Source: Aristolochia californica
Taxonomy: Eukaryota > Streptophyta > Magnoliopsida > Piperales > Aristolochiaceae
Reading direction: 5' to 3'
Assembly (NCBI GenBank): GCA_029961685.1
Contig: JARWKL010000001.1
Location: forward strand, 25,246,295-25,310,294
Length of the DNA stretch: 64,000 bases
Made by a program: the position numbers and the translations under genes. Positions 1 through 13,000 of this stretch are shown one piece after another. The notes below the pieces were generated by a model, which searched no databases, was not told the origin of the DNA, and saw only the letters and a list, made by a program, of their open reading frames with translations. The first letter of the stretch is position 1. Each line of letters begins with the position of its first letter.

Positions 1-3000
1 ATATATCATGATCTACAATCGTCTGGAGAAGGGGGGAGGCGAGGGATTTTAAACTGAGTGTTGACACCCAATCCATAAGTCAATCCTTACAAAAATATAG
101 CCCGTTACAATCATCTATGGTCGTTAGGTCAGCTTTTTTTAAATGGGAAAAATAATGGCTTGTTTGACTCGAGTAAATATCCCACCGCACATTCACTTTG
201 GAATTTAATGTTATTCTCTTTAAAAGGTTTGGATCCATAGGTCATTTGCATATTTAACATGTTTCAAGCATGCATATCCATTTTTTAAAACTTGTGTAGA
301 AAAATCACTATCTTATAAAATTCCGAGCTATTAGGGTTGAACTAGTGGAATTTCCCAAACTTGGATAACAAAACTTTTGTGTTCATTTGTGGTGTGTGAA
401 TAAATTTTCTTTACTTACATTTTTTTTTACTTTAATTCTTTCCATACATAAACTCTAAAATTTTCATTTTCTTCTAATCTATTTGCCTTCGATCACTTTT
501 TTTGTTTTTGAGATAAAGGGAAAGTAAAAACTCAAGTTTTGATTAAAGAAAAAGGCATCCATCTAAAATTGAAATGCACAATGCACAAATGTAGAGAGAG
601 ATAAGTCCAAAAAGTATCTGTAATTTTAGGGATTGTAAACTCTTTTTATTTTTTATATATCAGGTTCTGCACTCGTCAGGAAATGGGGGAGTCAGGGGAT
701 TTTTAATTGTGTGTTGACTCCCAATCCATAAATCATTCCTAAAAAAAATATAGCCCGTTACGCATGATAAATCACTTTACAATCATCTATGATTGTTTGG
801 TCAGCTTTTTTAAAATCGGTAAAATAATGGCTTGTTTGACTCGGGTAAATATCCCACCGCACATCTCTTGGGAATTTAATGTTATTCTCTTTAAAATTTT
901 TGGATCCAATGTTCATTCGCATCTTTCACATGTTTCAAGCATGCATATCCATTTTTTAAAACATGTGTAGAAAAATTTCTTTCTTAAAAATTCCGAGTTA
1001 TTAGGGTTGAACTAGTGGAATTTCCAAAACTTGGATAACAAAACTTTTGTGTTCATTAGTGGTGTGTGAATAAAATTTCTTTACTTAAATTTTTTATTGC
1101 TTTAAATTCTTTCCATCCATAAAATCTAAAATTTTATGTTGTTTTGGTCTTATTGCCTTTTATCTCTTTTTTTGTGTACGAGATGAAGGGAAAGATATCA
1201 CTCAAGATTTGATTTAAGAAAAAAATATACATCTAAAATGGAAATGCAGAATGCACAAATGTAGAGAGAGATAATTCGAAAAAGTGTTTGGAATTTTTAG
1301 GGATTGTAAACTCTTTTAAGTTTTCATATATCAGGTTCTGCAATCATCGGGAAAAAGGGGGAGGTGGGGGACTTTTAACTAAGTGTTGACTCCCAATCCA
1401 GATGTCATTCCTTACAAAAATATAGCCTGTTACGCATGATAAATCACTTTACAATCATCTATGATGTTGGGTCAGCTTTTTAAAATGGGCAAACTGATAG
1501 CTTGTTTGACTCTGGTAAATATCCCACTGCACGTTCACTTGGGAATTTAATGTTATTCTCTTCAAAAGGTTTGGACCCATAGGTCATTTGCATCTTTAAC
1601 ATGTTTCAAGCATGCATATCCATTTTTTAAAACATATGTACAAAAATCTCTTTCTTATAAAATTTTGAGCTATTAGGGTTGAACAAGTGGAATTTCCCAA
1701 ACTTGGATAAAAAAACTTTTGTGTTCATTTGTGGTGTGTAAATAAATTTTCTTTACTTACAATTGTTATTGCTTTAAATTCTTTCCATACATAAAGTCTC
1801 AAATTTTCATTTTGTTGTGATCTATTTGCCTTTTATCTCTTTTTTTGTTTACAAGATGAAGGGAAAGTCAAAACTCAAGTTTTGATTTAAGTAAAAAGTA
1901 TATATCTGAAATGGAAATTCACAATGCACAAATAAAGAGAGAGATAATTCCAAAAAGTGTCAGTAATTTTTAGGGATTGTAAACACTTTTTAGTTTTTAT
2001 ATATCAGGCTCTGCAATCGTCGGGAAAAGGTGGAGGCGGGGGATTTTTAACTGAATGTTGACTCCCAATCCTTAAGTAATTCCTTATAAAAATATAGCCT
2101 ATTACACAGGATAAATAACTTTACAATCATATATGATTGTTAGGTCAGCTTTTTGTAAATGGGCAAAATAATGGCTTGTTTGAATCGGGTAAATATCCCA
2201 CCACATTTTCACTTGGGAATTTATGTTATTCTCTTTAAAAGGTTTGGATCCATAGGTTATTTGAATCTTTAACATGATTCAAGCGTGCATATGAATTTTT
2301 TAAGACATGTGTAGAAAAATCTCTTTCTTATAATTTTCTGAGCTATTAGGGTTTGAACTAGTGGAATTTTCCAAACTTGGATAACAAAACTATTGTGTAC
2401 ATTTATAGTGCGTGAATAAATTTCCTTTACTTATATTTGTTATTGCTTTTAATTCTTTCCATACATAAACTCTAAAATTTTCATTTTGTTGTGATCTATT
2501 TGCCTTTTATCTCTTTTTTTTGTTTACTTGATGAAGGGAAATTGAAAACTCAAGTTTTGATTTAAGAAAAAAGTATATATCTAAAATGGAAATGCACAAT
2601 GCACAAATGTAGAGAGAGACAATTCGAAAAAGTTTTTGGAATTTTTAGGGATTGTAAACTCTTTTCAGTTTTAATATATTAGGTTCTGCAATCATCGGGA
2701 AAAAGGGGGAGGCGGGGAATTTTTAACTGAGTGTTGACACCCAATCCATAAGTCATTCCTTACAGAAATATTGCCCGTTATGCATGATAAATCACTTTAC
2801 AATCATCTATGGTCGTTAGGTCAGCTTTCTATAAATGGGCAAAATAATGGCTTGTTTGACTCGGGTAAATATCTCACAGCATGTTCACTTGGAAATTTAA
2901 TGTTATTCTCTTTGAAAGGCTTCGATCCATAGGTCATTTGCAACTTTAACATGTTTCAAGCAAGCATATCCGATTTTTAAAACTTGTGTAGAAAACTTCT

Positions 3001-6000
3001 ATTTTATAGAATTCCGAGCTATTAGGGTTGAACTAGTGGAATTTCTCGTAGTTGGATAACAAAACATTTGTGTTCATTTGTGGTGTGTGCATAAATTTTA
3101 TTTACTTACATTTGGTATTGCTTTAAATTCTTTCTATACATAACCTCTAAAATTTTCATTTTGTTGTGATCTATTTGCTTTTTATCTCTTTTTTTGTTTA
3201 CGAGATAAGAGAAAAATGAAAACTCAAGTTTTGATTTAAGAAAAAACTATACATCAAAAATGGAAATGCACAATGCACAAATGTAGAGAGAGATAATTCA
3301 GAAAAGGGTCGGTAATTTTTAGGGATTGTAAAATCTTTTTTGGTTTTATATATCAGGTTCTGCTATTGTCGGGAAAAGGGGGAGGCGGGGAATTTTTAAC
3401 TGAGTGTCGACTCCCAATCCATATGTCATTCCTTACAAAAATATAGCCCGTTACGCATGCTAAATCACTTTACAAATCATCTATGATCGTTAGGTCAGTT
3501 TTTTGTAAGTGGGCAAAATAATGGCTTGTTTTAATTGGTTAAATATCCCACCGCACGTTCACTTGGGAATTTAATGTTAGTCTCTTTAAATGGTTTGGAT
3601 CCATTGGTTATTTGCATGTTTAATATGTTTCAAGCATGCATATCAATTTTTTAAAACATGCATATAAAAATCTCTTTCTTCTAAAATTCCGAGCTATTAG
3701 TGTTGAACTAGTGAAATTTCCCAAACTTGGATAACAAAACTTTTGTGTTTATTTGTGGTGTGTGAATAAATTTTATTTACGTACATTTGTTATTGCTTTA
3801 ATTTATTTCCGTACATAAAGTCTAAAATTTTCATTTTCTTGTGATGTATTCGCCTTTTATCTCTTTGTTTGTTTACGAGATGAAGGGAAAGTGAAAACTC
3901 AAGTTTTGATTTAAGAAAAAAGTATACTTGTAAAATGGAAATGCAGAATGCACAAATGTAGAGAGAGATAATTCCAAAAAGTGTCTGTAATTTTTAAGGA
4001 TTGTAAACACTTTTAGTTTTTATATATCAGTTCTGCAATCATTGGGAAAGGGGGCAGGCGGGGGATTTTTAACTGAGTGTTGACTCCCAATCCATAAGCC
4101 ATTGCTTACAATAATATAGCCCATTATTCATGATAAATCACTTTCAATCATCTATGGTTGTCAGGTCAGCTTTTTGTAAATGCACAAAATAATGGCTTGT
4201 TTGACTCGGGTAAATATCCCACTGCACGTTCACTTGGGAATTGAATGTTATTCTCTTTAAAAGGTTTGGATCCATTGGTCATTTGCATCTTTAACTTGTT
4301 TCAAGCATGCATATCCATTTTTAAAAACATGTGTAGAAAAATCTCTTTCTTATAAAATTCTGAGCTATCATGGTTGAACTAGTGTAATTTCCCAAATTTG
4401 GATAACAAAAATTTTGTGTTCTTTTGTGGTGGGTGAATAAATTTTATTTTATTACATTTTTTATTGCTTTAAATTCTTTCCATAAATAAACTCTAAAATT
4501 TTCATTTTGTTGTGATCTATTTGCCTTTTATCTTTTTTTTTTACCAGATTAAGGAAAATTTAAAACTCAAGTTTTGATTTAAGAAAAAGGTACACATCTA
4601 AAATGGATATGCACAATGCACAAAAGTAGAGAGAGATAATTCCAAAAAGGGTCGGTTATTTTTATGGATTGTTAACTCTTTTTAGTTTTTATATATCAGG
4701 TTCTACAATCGTCAGGAAAAGGGGGAGGCGGGGAATTTTTAACTGAGTGTTGACTCCAAATCCATATGTCATTCCTTAAAAAAATATAGGCCCTTACGCA
4801 TGATAAATCACTTTACAATCATCTATGATCGTTAGATCAGCTTTTTGTAAATGGGCAAAATAATGGCTTGTTTTACTCGGGTAAATATCCCACCACACGT
4901 TCACTTGGGAATTTAATGTTATTCTCTTTAAAATGTTTGGATCCATAGGACATTTTCATCTTGAAAATTTTCCAAGCATGCATATCCATTTTTTTAAACA
5001 TGTGAAGAAAAATCCCTTTCTTATTAATTCCGAGCTATTAGCATTGAACTAGTGGAATTTCCCAAACTTGGATGGCAAAACTTTTGTGTTTATTCCTGGT
5101 GTGTGAATCAATTTTCTTTACTTACATTTGTTATTTCTTTAAATTATTTCCATACATAAAATCAAAAAATGTTGTTTTGATCTTATTGCCTTTTATCTCA
5201 TTTTTTGTTTATGAGATGAAGGGAAAGTGAGAACTCAAGTTTTGATTTAAGAAAAAAGTATAGATGTAAAATGAAAATGCACAATCCATAATTATATAGA
5301 GAGGTAATTCCAAAAAGTGTCTGTAACTTTTAGGGATTGTAAACTCTTTTTAGTTTTTATATATCAGGTTCTGCAATCATCGGGACAAGGGGGAGGTAGG
5401 GGATTTTTAACTGAGTATTGACTCCCAATCCATAAGTTATTCCTTCCAAAAATATAGCCTTTTACACATTATAAATCACTTTACAACATCTATGTTCGTT
5501 AGGTCAGCTTTTTTTGAATGGGCAAAATAATGGCTTGTTTGACTCGGGTAAATATCCAACCGTACGTTCCCTTGGGAATTTAATGTTAATCTCCTTAAAA
5601 TGTTTAGATCTATAGGTCATTTTCATCTTTAATATGTTTCAAGCATGCGTTTCCATTTTTTAAAACATGTGTAGAAAAATCTGTTTCTTATAAAATTCCA
5701 AGCTATTAGGATTTTTCTACAGAAATTTCCCATACTTGGATAACAAAACTTTTGTGTTCATTTGTGGTGTGTGAATAAATTTTCTTTACTTAAATTTACT
5801 ATTTCTTTAAATTCTTTCCTTACATAAACTATAAAATTTTCATTTTGTTGTGATCTATTTGCCTTTTATCTCTTTTTTTGTTTACGAGATGAAGGGAAAG
5901 TGAAAACTCAAGTTTTGATTTAAGAAAAAAGTACACATCTAAAATGGAAATGCACAATGCACAAATGTAGAGAGAGATAATTCGCTAAAGGGTCGGTAAT

Positions 6001-6709
6001 TTTTAGGGATTGTTAACTCTTTTTGGTTTTTATATATCAGGTTCAGCAATCGTTGGGAAATGGGGGAGGGGGGGGGAGAGTTTTTAACTGAGTGTTGACT
6101 CCAAATCCATATGTCATTCCTTAAAAAAATATAGTCCGTTACGCATGATAAATCACTTTACAATCATCTGTGAACGTTAGCTCAACTTTTTGTAAATGGG
6201 CAAAATAATGGGTTATTTTACTCGGGTAAATATCCCACCGCACGTTCACCAGGGAATTTAATGTTATTCTCTTTAAAAGGTTTGCATCCATTGTTCTTTT
6301 GCATGTTTAATATGTTTCAAGCATGCATATCCATTTTTTAAAACATGTATATAAAAATCTCTTTCTTTTAAAATTCCTAGCTATTAGTGTTTAACTAGTG
6401 GAATTTACCAAACTTGGATAACAAAACTTGTGTGTTCATTTGTGGTGTGTGAATAAATTTTATTTACTTACTTTTGTTATTGCTTTAAATTCTTTCCATA
6501 CATAAACTGTAAAATTTTCATTTTGTTTTGATCTATTTGCCTTTTATTTCTTTTTTTGTTTACTAGATGAAGGGAAAGTGAAAACTCAAGTTTTGATTTA
6601 ATAAAAAACTATACATCTAAAAAGGAATTGCACAATGCCTAAATGTAGAGAGTGATAATTCCAAAAAGTGTCTGTAATTTTTAGGGATTGTAAACTTTTT
6701 TTAGTTTTT

Positions 6710-7385
6710 ATATATTAGGTTCTGCAATCGTCGGGAAAAGGCGGAGGCGGGGATTTTTAACTTAGGGTTGACTCCCTATCCATAAGTCATTCCTGACCAA
6801 AATATTGCCCGTTACGCATGATAAATCACTTTACACTCCTCTATGATCATTAGGTCAGCTTTTTCTAAATGGGCAAAATAATGGCTAGTTTGACTCGGGT
6901 AAATATCCCACCGCAAGTTCACTTGGGAATTTAATGTTATTCTCTTTAAATGGTTTGGATCCATAGGTCATTTGCATCTTTAACATGTTTCAAGCTTGCA
7001 TATCCATTTTTTAAAACAAGAGTAGAAAAATATTTTATTTATAAAATTCCGAGCAATTAGGGTTGAACTAGTGGAGTTACCCAGACTTGGATAACAAACC
7101 TTTTTTTGTTCATTTGTGGTGCATGAATAAATTTTCTTTACTTACATTTGTTATTTTTCTTTAAATTCTTTCCACTCATAAACTCTAAAATTTTGATTTT
7201 GTTGTGATCTATTTGCCTTTCATCTCTTTTTTTGTTTACGAGGTGAAGGGAAACTGAAAACTCAAGTTTTGATTTAAGAAAAAAGTATACATCGAAAATG
7301 GAAATGCACAATGCAAAAATGTAGAGAGAGATAATTCCAAAAAGTGTCGGTAACTTTTAGGGATTGTATACTCTTTTTAGTTTTT
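6710..7385 (+). repeat. Reference forward monomer (P11, 676 bp) with landmarks
   Basis: Near full-length domain I unit, useful as a map. The G-rich block 'cgggaaaaggcggaggcgggg' lies at about +23 to +43 (6732-6752). A first 'ttgac' is at 6768 and a second in 'gtttgactcggg' about 120 bp later. Next come 'gtaaatatcccaccgca', the BamHI-type 'ggatcc' at 6957-6962 (+248), and 'caagc(a/t)tgcatatcc' followed by a T run. After these are 'ggttgaactagtgg', 'ggtg(t/c)(g/a)tgaataaatttt', the T-rich 'ctctttttttgttt', 'gatgaaggg', and 'gtagagagagataattcc' near the end. I see no internal subrepeat. The length is close to four times 168 bp, but no evidence here ties that to nucleosome spacing. Confidence 0.85.
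6732..6752 (+). other. G-rich block of the monomer (example)
   Basis: Nearly every unit has a G-rich tract of the form 'gggaaaagggggaggcggggg' about 25-45 bp into the unit. It is the only strongly G-rich element in an otherwise AT-rich monomer. It contains four runs of at least two G, so a two-layer quadruplex is conceivable; this is inference only. It lies on the plus strand in the forward arm and on the minus strand (as C runs) in the reverse arm. It is missing from P24, P29 and N40. Confidence 0.6.
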
Positions 7386-9402
7386 TTATATTAGGTTCTG
7401 CATTCGTCGAGAAAAGGGAGAGGCGGGAGATTTTTAACTATGTTGACTCCCAATCCATAAATCATTCCTTACAAAAATATAGTCGGTTACGCATATTAAA
7501 TCACTTTATAGTCATCTATGATATTTAGGTCAGCTTTTTGTAAATGGGCAAAATAATGGCTTGTTTGACTGGGGTAAATATCCCACCGCACGTTCACTTG
7601 AGAATTTAACGTTATTCTCTTTAAAAGGTTTGGACCCTTAGGTCATTTGCATCTTTAACTTGTTTCAAGCATGCATATCCATTTTCTAAATATGTGTAGA
7701 AAAGTCTCTTTCTTTTTAAATTCCGAGCTATTAGGGTTGAACTAACGGAATTTCCCAAACTTGGATAACTAAACTTTTGTGTTCATTGGTGGTGTGTGAA
7801 TAAATTTTCTTTACATACATTTGTTATTGATTTAAATTATTTCCATACATAAACTCTAAAATATTCATTTTGTTGTGATCATTTTGCCTTTTATCTCTTT
7901 TTTTGTTTACGAGATGAAGGGAAAGTGAAAATTCAAGTTTTGATTAAAGAAGAAGTATACTTTTAAAATGAAAATGTACAATGCACAAATGTAGAAAGAG
8001 ATAATTCCAAAAAGTGTCTGTAATATTTAGGGATTGTAAACACTTTTTAGTTTTTATATATCCGGTTCTGCAATCGTCGAGAAAAGAGGAAGGCTGGGGA
8101 TTTTCAACTAAGTGTTGACTCCCAATCCATATGTCATTCCTTTCAAAAATATAGCCCACTACGCATGATAAATCACTTTACACTCATCTATGATCGTTAG
8201 GTCAGCGTTTTGTAAATGGGAAAAATAATGGCTTGTTTGACTCGGGTAAATATCCCACCACACGTTCACTTGGGAATTTAACGTTATTCTCTTTAAATGG
8301 TTTGGATCTAAAGGCCATTTGTATCTTTAACTTGTTTCAAGCATGCATATCCATTTTTTAAAACATGTGTAGAAAAATTTCTTTCTTATAAAATTCCAAG
8401 CTATTAGGGTTGAACTAGTGGAATTTCCCAAACTTGGATAGCAAAATTTTTGTGTTCATTTGTGGTGTGTGAATAAGTATTCTTTACTTACATTTCTTAT
8501 TGCTTTAAATTCTTTCCATACGTAAACGCTAAAATTTTCTTTTTGTTGTGATCTATTAGCCTTTTATCTCTTTTTTTGTTTACAAGATGAAGGGTAAGTT
8601 AAAACCCAAGTTTTGATTTAAGAAAAAAGTATACATCTAAAATGGAAATGGACAATGCAAAAATGTAGAGAGAGATAATTCAAAAAAGTGTCTGTAATTT
8701 TTAGGGTTTGTAAACTCTTTTGAGCTTTTATATATCAGGTACATCAATCGTCGTGAAAATGGGAAGGCAGAGGGTTTTTAACTTAGTGTTGACTCCCAGT
8801 CAATAAGTCATTCCTTAAAAAAATATAGGCCCTTACGCATCATAAATCACTTTACACTCATCTATGATCGTTGGGTCAGCTTTTTTTAAATGGGCAAAAT
8901 AATGGCTTGTTTGACTCGGGTAAATATCCCACCGCACGTTCACTTGGGAATTTAATGTTATTCTCTTTAAAAGGTTTGGATCGATAGGTCATTTGCATCT
9001 TTAACATGTTTCAAGCATGCATATCCACTTTTTAAAACATGTGAATAAAAATCTCTTTCTTATAAAATTCCAAGCTAGTAGGGTTGAACTAGTGGAATTT
9101 CCCAAACTTGGATAGCAAAATTTTTGTGTTCATTTGTGGTGTGCGAATAAGTTATCTTCACTTACATTTGTTATTGCTTTAAATTCTATCCATACATAAA
9201 CTCTGAAATCTTCATTTTGTTGTGATCTACTTGCCTTTTATCTCTTTTTTTTTTTACGAGATGAAGGGAAAGGGAAAACTCAAGTTTTGATTTAAAAAAA
9301 CACAACGCTTGTGAAAAGAAAATGCACAATGCACAAATGTAGAGAGATATAATTCCAAAAAGTGTCTGTAATTTTTAGGGATTGTAAACTCTTTTTATTT
9401 TT

Positions 9403-10026
9403 ATATATCAGTTCTGCAATCATTTGGAAAATTTGGAGGTGGGGGATTTTTAACTGAGTGGTGATAAATCAAAACTTGAAATTCATCTATGATCGTTAGG
9501 TCAGCTTGTTGTAAATGGGCAAAATAATGGCTTGTTTGACTCGGGTAAATATCCCACCGGACGTTCACTTGGGAATTTAATGTTATTCTCTTTAAAAGGT
9601 ATGGATCCATAGGTCATTTGCATCTGTAACATTTTTCAAGCATGCATATCCGTTTTTTAAAACTTGTGTACAAAAATCTCTTTCTTATAAAATTCCAAGC
9701 TATTAGGGTTGTACTAGTGGAATTTCCCAAACTTGCATAACAAAACTTTTGTGTTCATTTGTGGTGTGTGAACAAATTTTATTTACTTACATTTTTTTGC
9801 TTTAATTCTTACCATAAATAAACTCTAAAATTTTCATTTTGTTGTGATCTATTTGCCTTTTATCTCTTTTTTTTTTTTAAGAAATGAAGGGAAAGTGAAA
9901 ACTCATGTTTTGATTTAAGAAAAAAGTATCCATCTAAAATGGAAATGTACAATGCAAAAATGTAGAGAAAGATAATTCATAAAAGTGTCTGTTATATTCA
10001 GGGATTGTAAACTGTTTTCAGTTTTT
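9403..10026 (+). repeat. Shortened monomer P15 (624 bp)
   Basis: About 50 bp are missing after 'aactgagtg' near 9460. The segment from 'gactcccaatcc' to the 'ttacgcat' region is lost, so 'gagtg' runs straight into 'gtgataaatc'. The following 'aaaacttgaaatt' also differs from the usual 'actttacaatc', suggesting a deletion with local sequence change. Rest of the unit is ordinary. Confidence 0.85.
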
Positions 10027-13000
10027 ATATATCAGGTTCTGCAATCGTCGGGAAAAAGAGGAGTCGAAGGATTTTTAACTGAGTGTACTAACAATCCATA
10101 AGTCATTCCGAATAAAAATATAGCCCGTCAAGTATAATAAATCACTTTACAATCATCTATGATCGTTAGGTCAGCCTTTTGTAAATGGGCAAAATAATGG
10201 CTTGTTTGACACGAGTAAATATCTCACCGAACGTTCAGTTGGGATTTTAATGTTATTCTCCTTAAAAGGTTTGGATCCATAGGTCATTTGCATCTTTAAC
10301 ATGTCTCAAGCATGCATATCCATTTTTTTAAAGATGTGTAGAGAAATCTCTTTCTTATAAAATTTCAAGTTATTAGGGTTGAACTAGTGGAATTTCCCAG
10401 ACTAGGATAACAAAAATTTATTGTTCATTTGTGGTGTGTGAATAAATTTTCTTTACTTACATTTGTTATTTCATTAAATTCTTTCCATACACAAACTCTA
10501 AAATTTTCATTTTGTTGTGATCTATTTTCCTTTTATCTCTTTTTTTGTTTACGAGATGAAGGGAAAGTGAAAGCTCAAGTTTTAATATAAGAAAAAAGTA
10601 TACATGTAAAATGGAAATGCACAATGCAAAAATGTAGAGAGAGATAATTTCAAAAAGTGTCAGGAACTTTTAGGGATTGTAAACTCTTTTTAGTTTTTAT
10701 ATATCAGGTTCAAGAGTCGTCGTGAAAAAAGTGATGCGAGGGATATTTAACTTAGTGTTGACTCCCAATCCATTAGTCATTCCTTACAAAAATATATCCC
10801 GTTATACATGATAAATCACTTTCAAATCATCTATGATCGTTAGGACAACTTTTTTAAAATGGGAAAAATAATAGCTTGTTTGACTCGGGTAAATATCCCA
10901 TCGTACGTTCACTTGGGAATTTAATGTTATTCCCTTTAAATGGTTTGGATCCATAGGTCATTTGCATCTTTAACATGTTTCAAGCATGCATATCCATTTT
11001 TTAAAACATGTGTAGAAAAATCTCTTTCTTATAAAATTTCGTGCTATTAGGGTTGAAGGAGTGGAATTTCCCAAACTTGGATAAAAAAACTTTTTGTTCA
11101 TCTATGGTGTATGAATAAATTTTATTTACTTATAATTTTTATTTCTTTAAATTATTTCCATACATAAATTCTAAAATTTTCACTTTGTTGTGATCTTTTT
11201 TCCTTTTACCTATTTTTTTGTTTACAAGATGAAAGGAAAGTGAAAACTTAAGTTTTGATTTAAGAAAAAAGTATCCATCTAAAATGGAAATGCAGAATGC
11301 ACCAATGTAGAGAGAGATAATTCCAAAAGTTTCTGTAATTTTTAGGGATTGTAAACTCTTTTTAGTTTTTATATATCAGGTTCTGTAATCGTCTGGAAAA
11401 GCAGGGGTCCGGGGATTTTTAACTGAGTGTTGACTCCCAAACCATAAGTCATTCCTTAAAAAAATATAGCCTGTTACGCATGATAAATCAATTTACAATC
11501 ATCTATGATTGTTAGGTCAACATTTTGTAAATGGGCAAAATAATGGCTTGTTTGACACAGGTAAATATCCCACCACACGTTCCCTTTGGAATTTAATGTT
11601 ATTCTCTTTAAAATGTTTGGATCCATAGGACATTTGCATCTTTAATATGTTTCAAGCATGCATATCCATTTTTTAAAACATGTGTAGAAAAATCTCTTTC
11701 ATATAAAATTCCGAGCAATTAGGGTTGAACAAGTGGAATTTCCAAAACTTGGATAACAAAACTTTTGTGTTCATTCTTGGTGTGTGAATCAATTTTCTTT
11801 ACTTACATTTTTTATTTCTTTAAATTCTTTCCATACATAAAATAAAAAAATTTCATGTTGTTTTGATCTTAGTGCATTTTATCTCATTTTTTGTTTACGT
11901 GATGAAGAGAAAGTGAAAACTCAAGTTTTTATTTATGAAAAAAGTGTACATGTTAAATGGAAATGCACAATCCACATTTGTAGAGAGAGGTAATTCCAAA
12001 AGTGTCTGTAACTTTTAGGGATTGTAAACTCTTTTTAGTTTTTATATATCAGGTTCTGGAATCGTCGAGAAAAGGAGGAGGCGAGGGATTTTTAACTAAG
12101 TGCTGACTCCCAATCCATAAGTCATTCCTTAGAAAAATATAGCCTTTTACGCATTATAATTCATTTTACAATCATCTATGTTCGTTAGGTCAGCTTTTTG
12201 TAAATGGGCAAAATAATGGCTTGTTTGACTCGGGTAAATATCCAACTGCACGTTCCCTTGGGAATTTAATGTAAATCTCCTTAAAATTTTTAGATCCATA
12301 GGTCATTTTCATCTTTAACATGTTTCAATCATGCATATCCATTGTTTAAAGCATGTGTAAAAAACTTTCTTTCTTATAAAATTCCGACCTATTAGGGTTG
12401 ATCAACAGAAATTTCCCAAACTTGGATAACAAAACTTTTGTGTTCATTTATGGTGTGTGAATAAATTTTCTTTACTTACATTTATTATTGCTTTAAATTC
12501 TTTCCATACATAAACTCTAAAACTTTCATTTTGATGTGATCTATTTGCCTTTTATCTCTTTTTTTGTTTACGAGATGAAGGGAAAGTGAAAACTCAAGCT
12601 TTGATTTAAGAAAAAAGTATACATCGAAAATGAAAATGCTAAAGGCACAAATGTGAAGAGTAATAATTCCAAAAAGTTTATGTATTTTTTATGGATTGTA
12701 AACTCTTTTTAGTTGTTATATATCAAGTTCTGCAATCGTCGGAAAAAGGGGGTGGCAGGGGATTTTTAACTGAGTGTTGTCTCCCAATCCATTAGTCATT
12801 CTTTAAAAAAATAGAGACTGTTACACATGATAAATCACTTTACAATCATCTATGATCGTTAGGTCAGCTTTGTGCAAATGGGCAAAATAATGGCTTGTTT
12901 GACTTGGGTAAATATCCCACCACACGTTCACATGGTAATTTAATGTTATTCCCCTTAAATGGTTTGGATCCATGGGTCATTTGCATCTTTAACATGTTTC

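Noticed and set aside
764..970. 68-codon plus-strand open frame in P2
   Set aside because: It lies wholly inside an ordinary monomer and is closed by stops or indels in sister units. No promoter or family resemblance.
6720..6740. CENP-B-box-like sequence around 'gcaatcgtcggga'
   Set aside because: Only the 'cggga' end fits. The essential 'ttcg' and central A of the known mammalian box do not align, so it is not supported.
6768..6900. Two 'ttgac' (W-box-like) cores per monomer, about 120 bp apart
   Set aside because: Five-base cores are too short to support a regulatory call. They recur because the monomer recurs.
7720..7745. Telomere-like 'ttaggg' in 'gctattagggttgaac'
   Set aside because: A single hexamer per monomer inside unique monomer context, not a tandem telomeric run.
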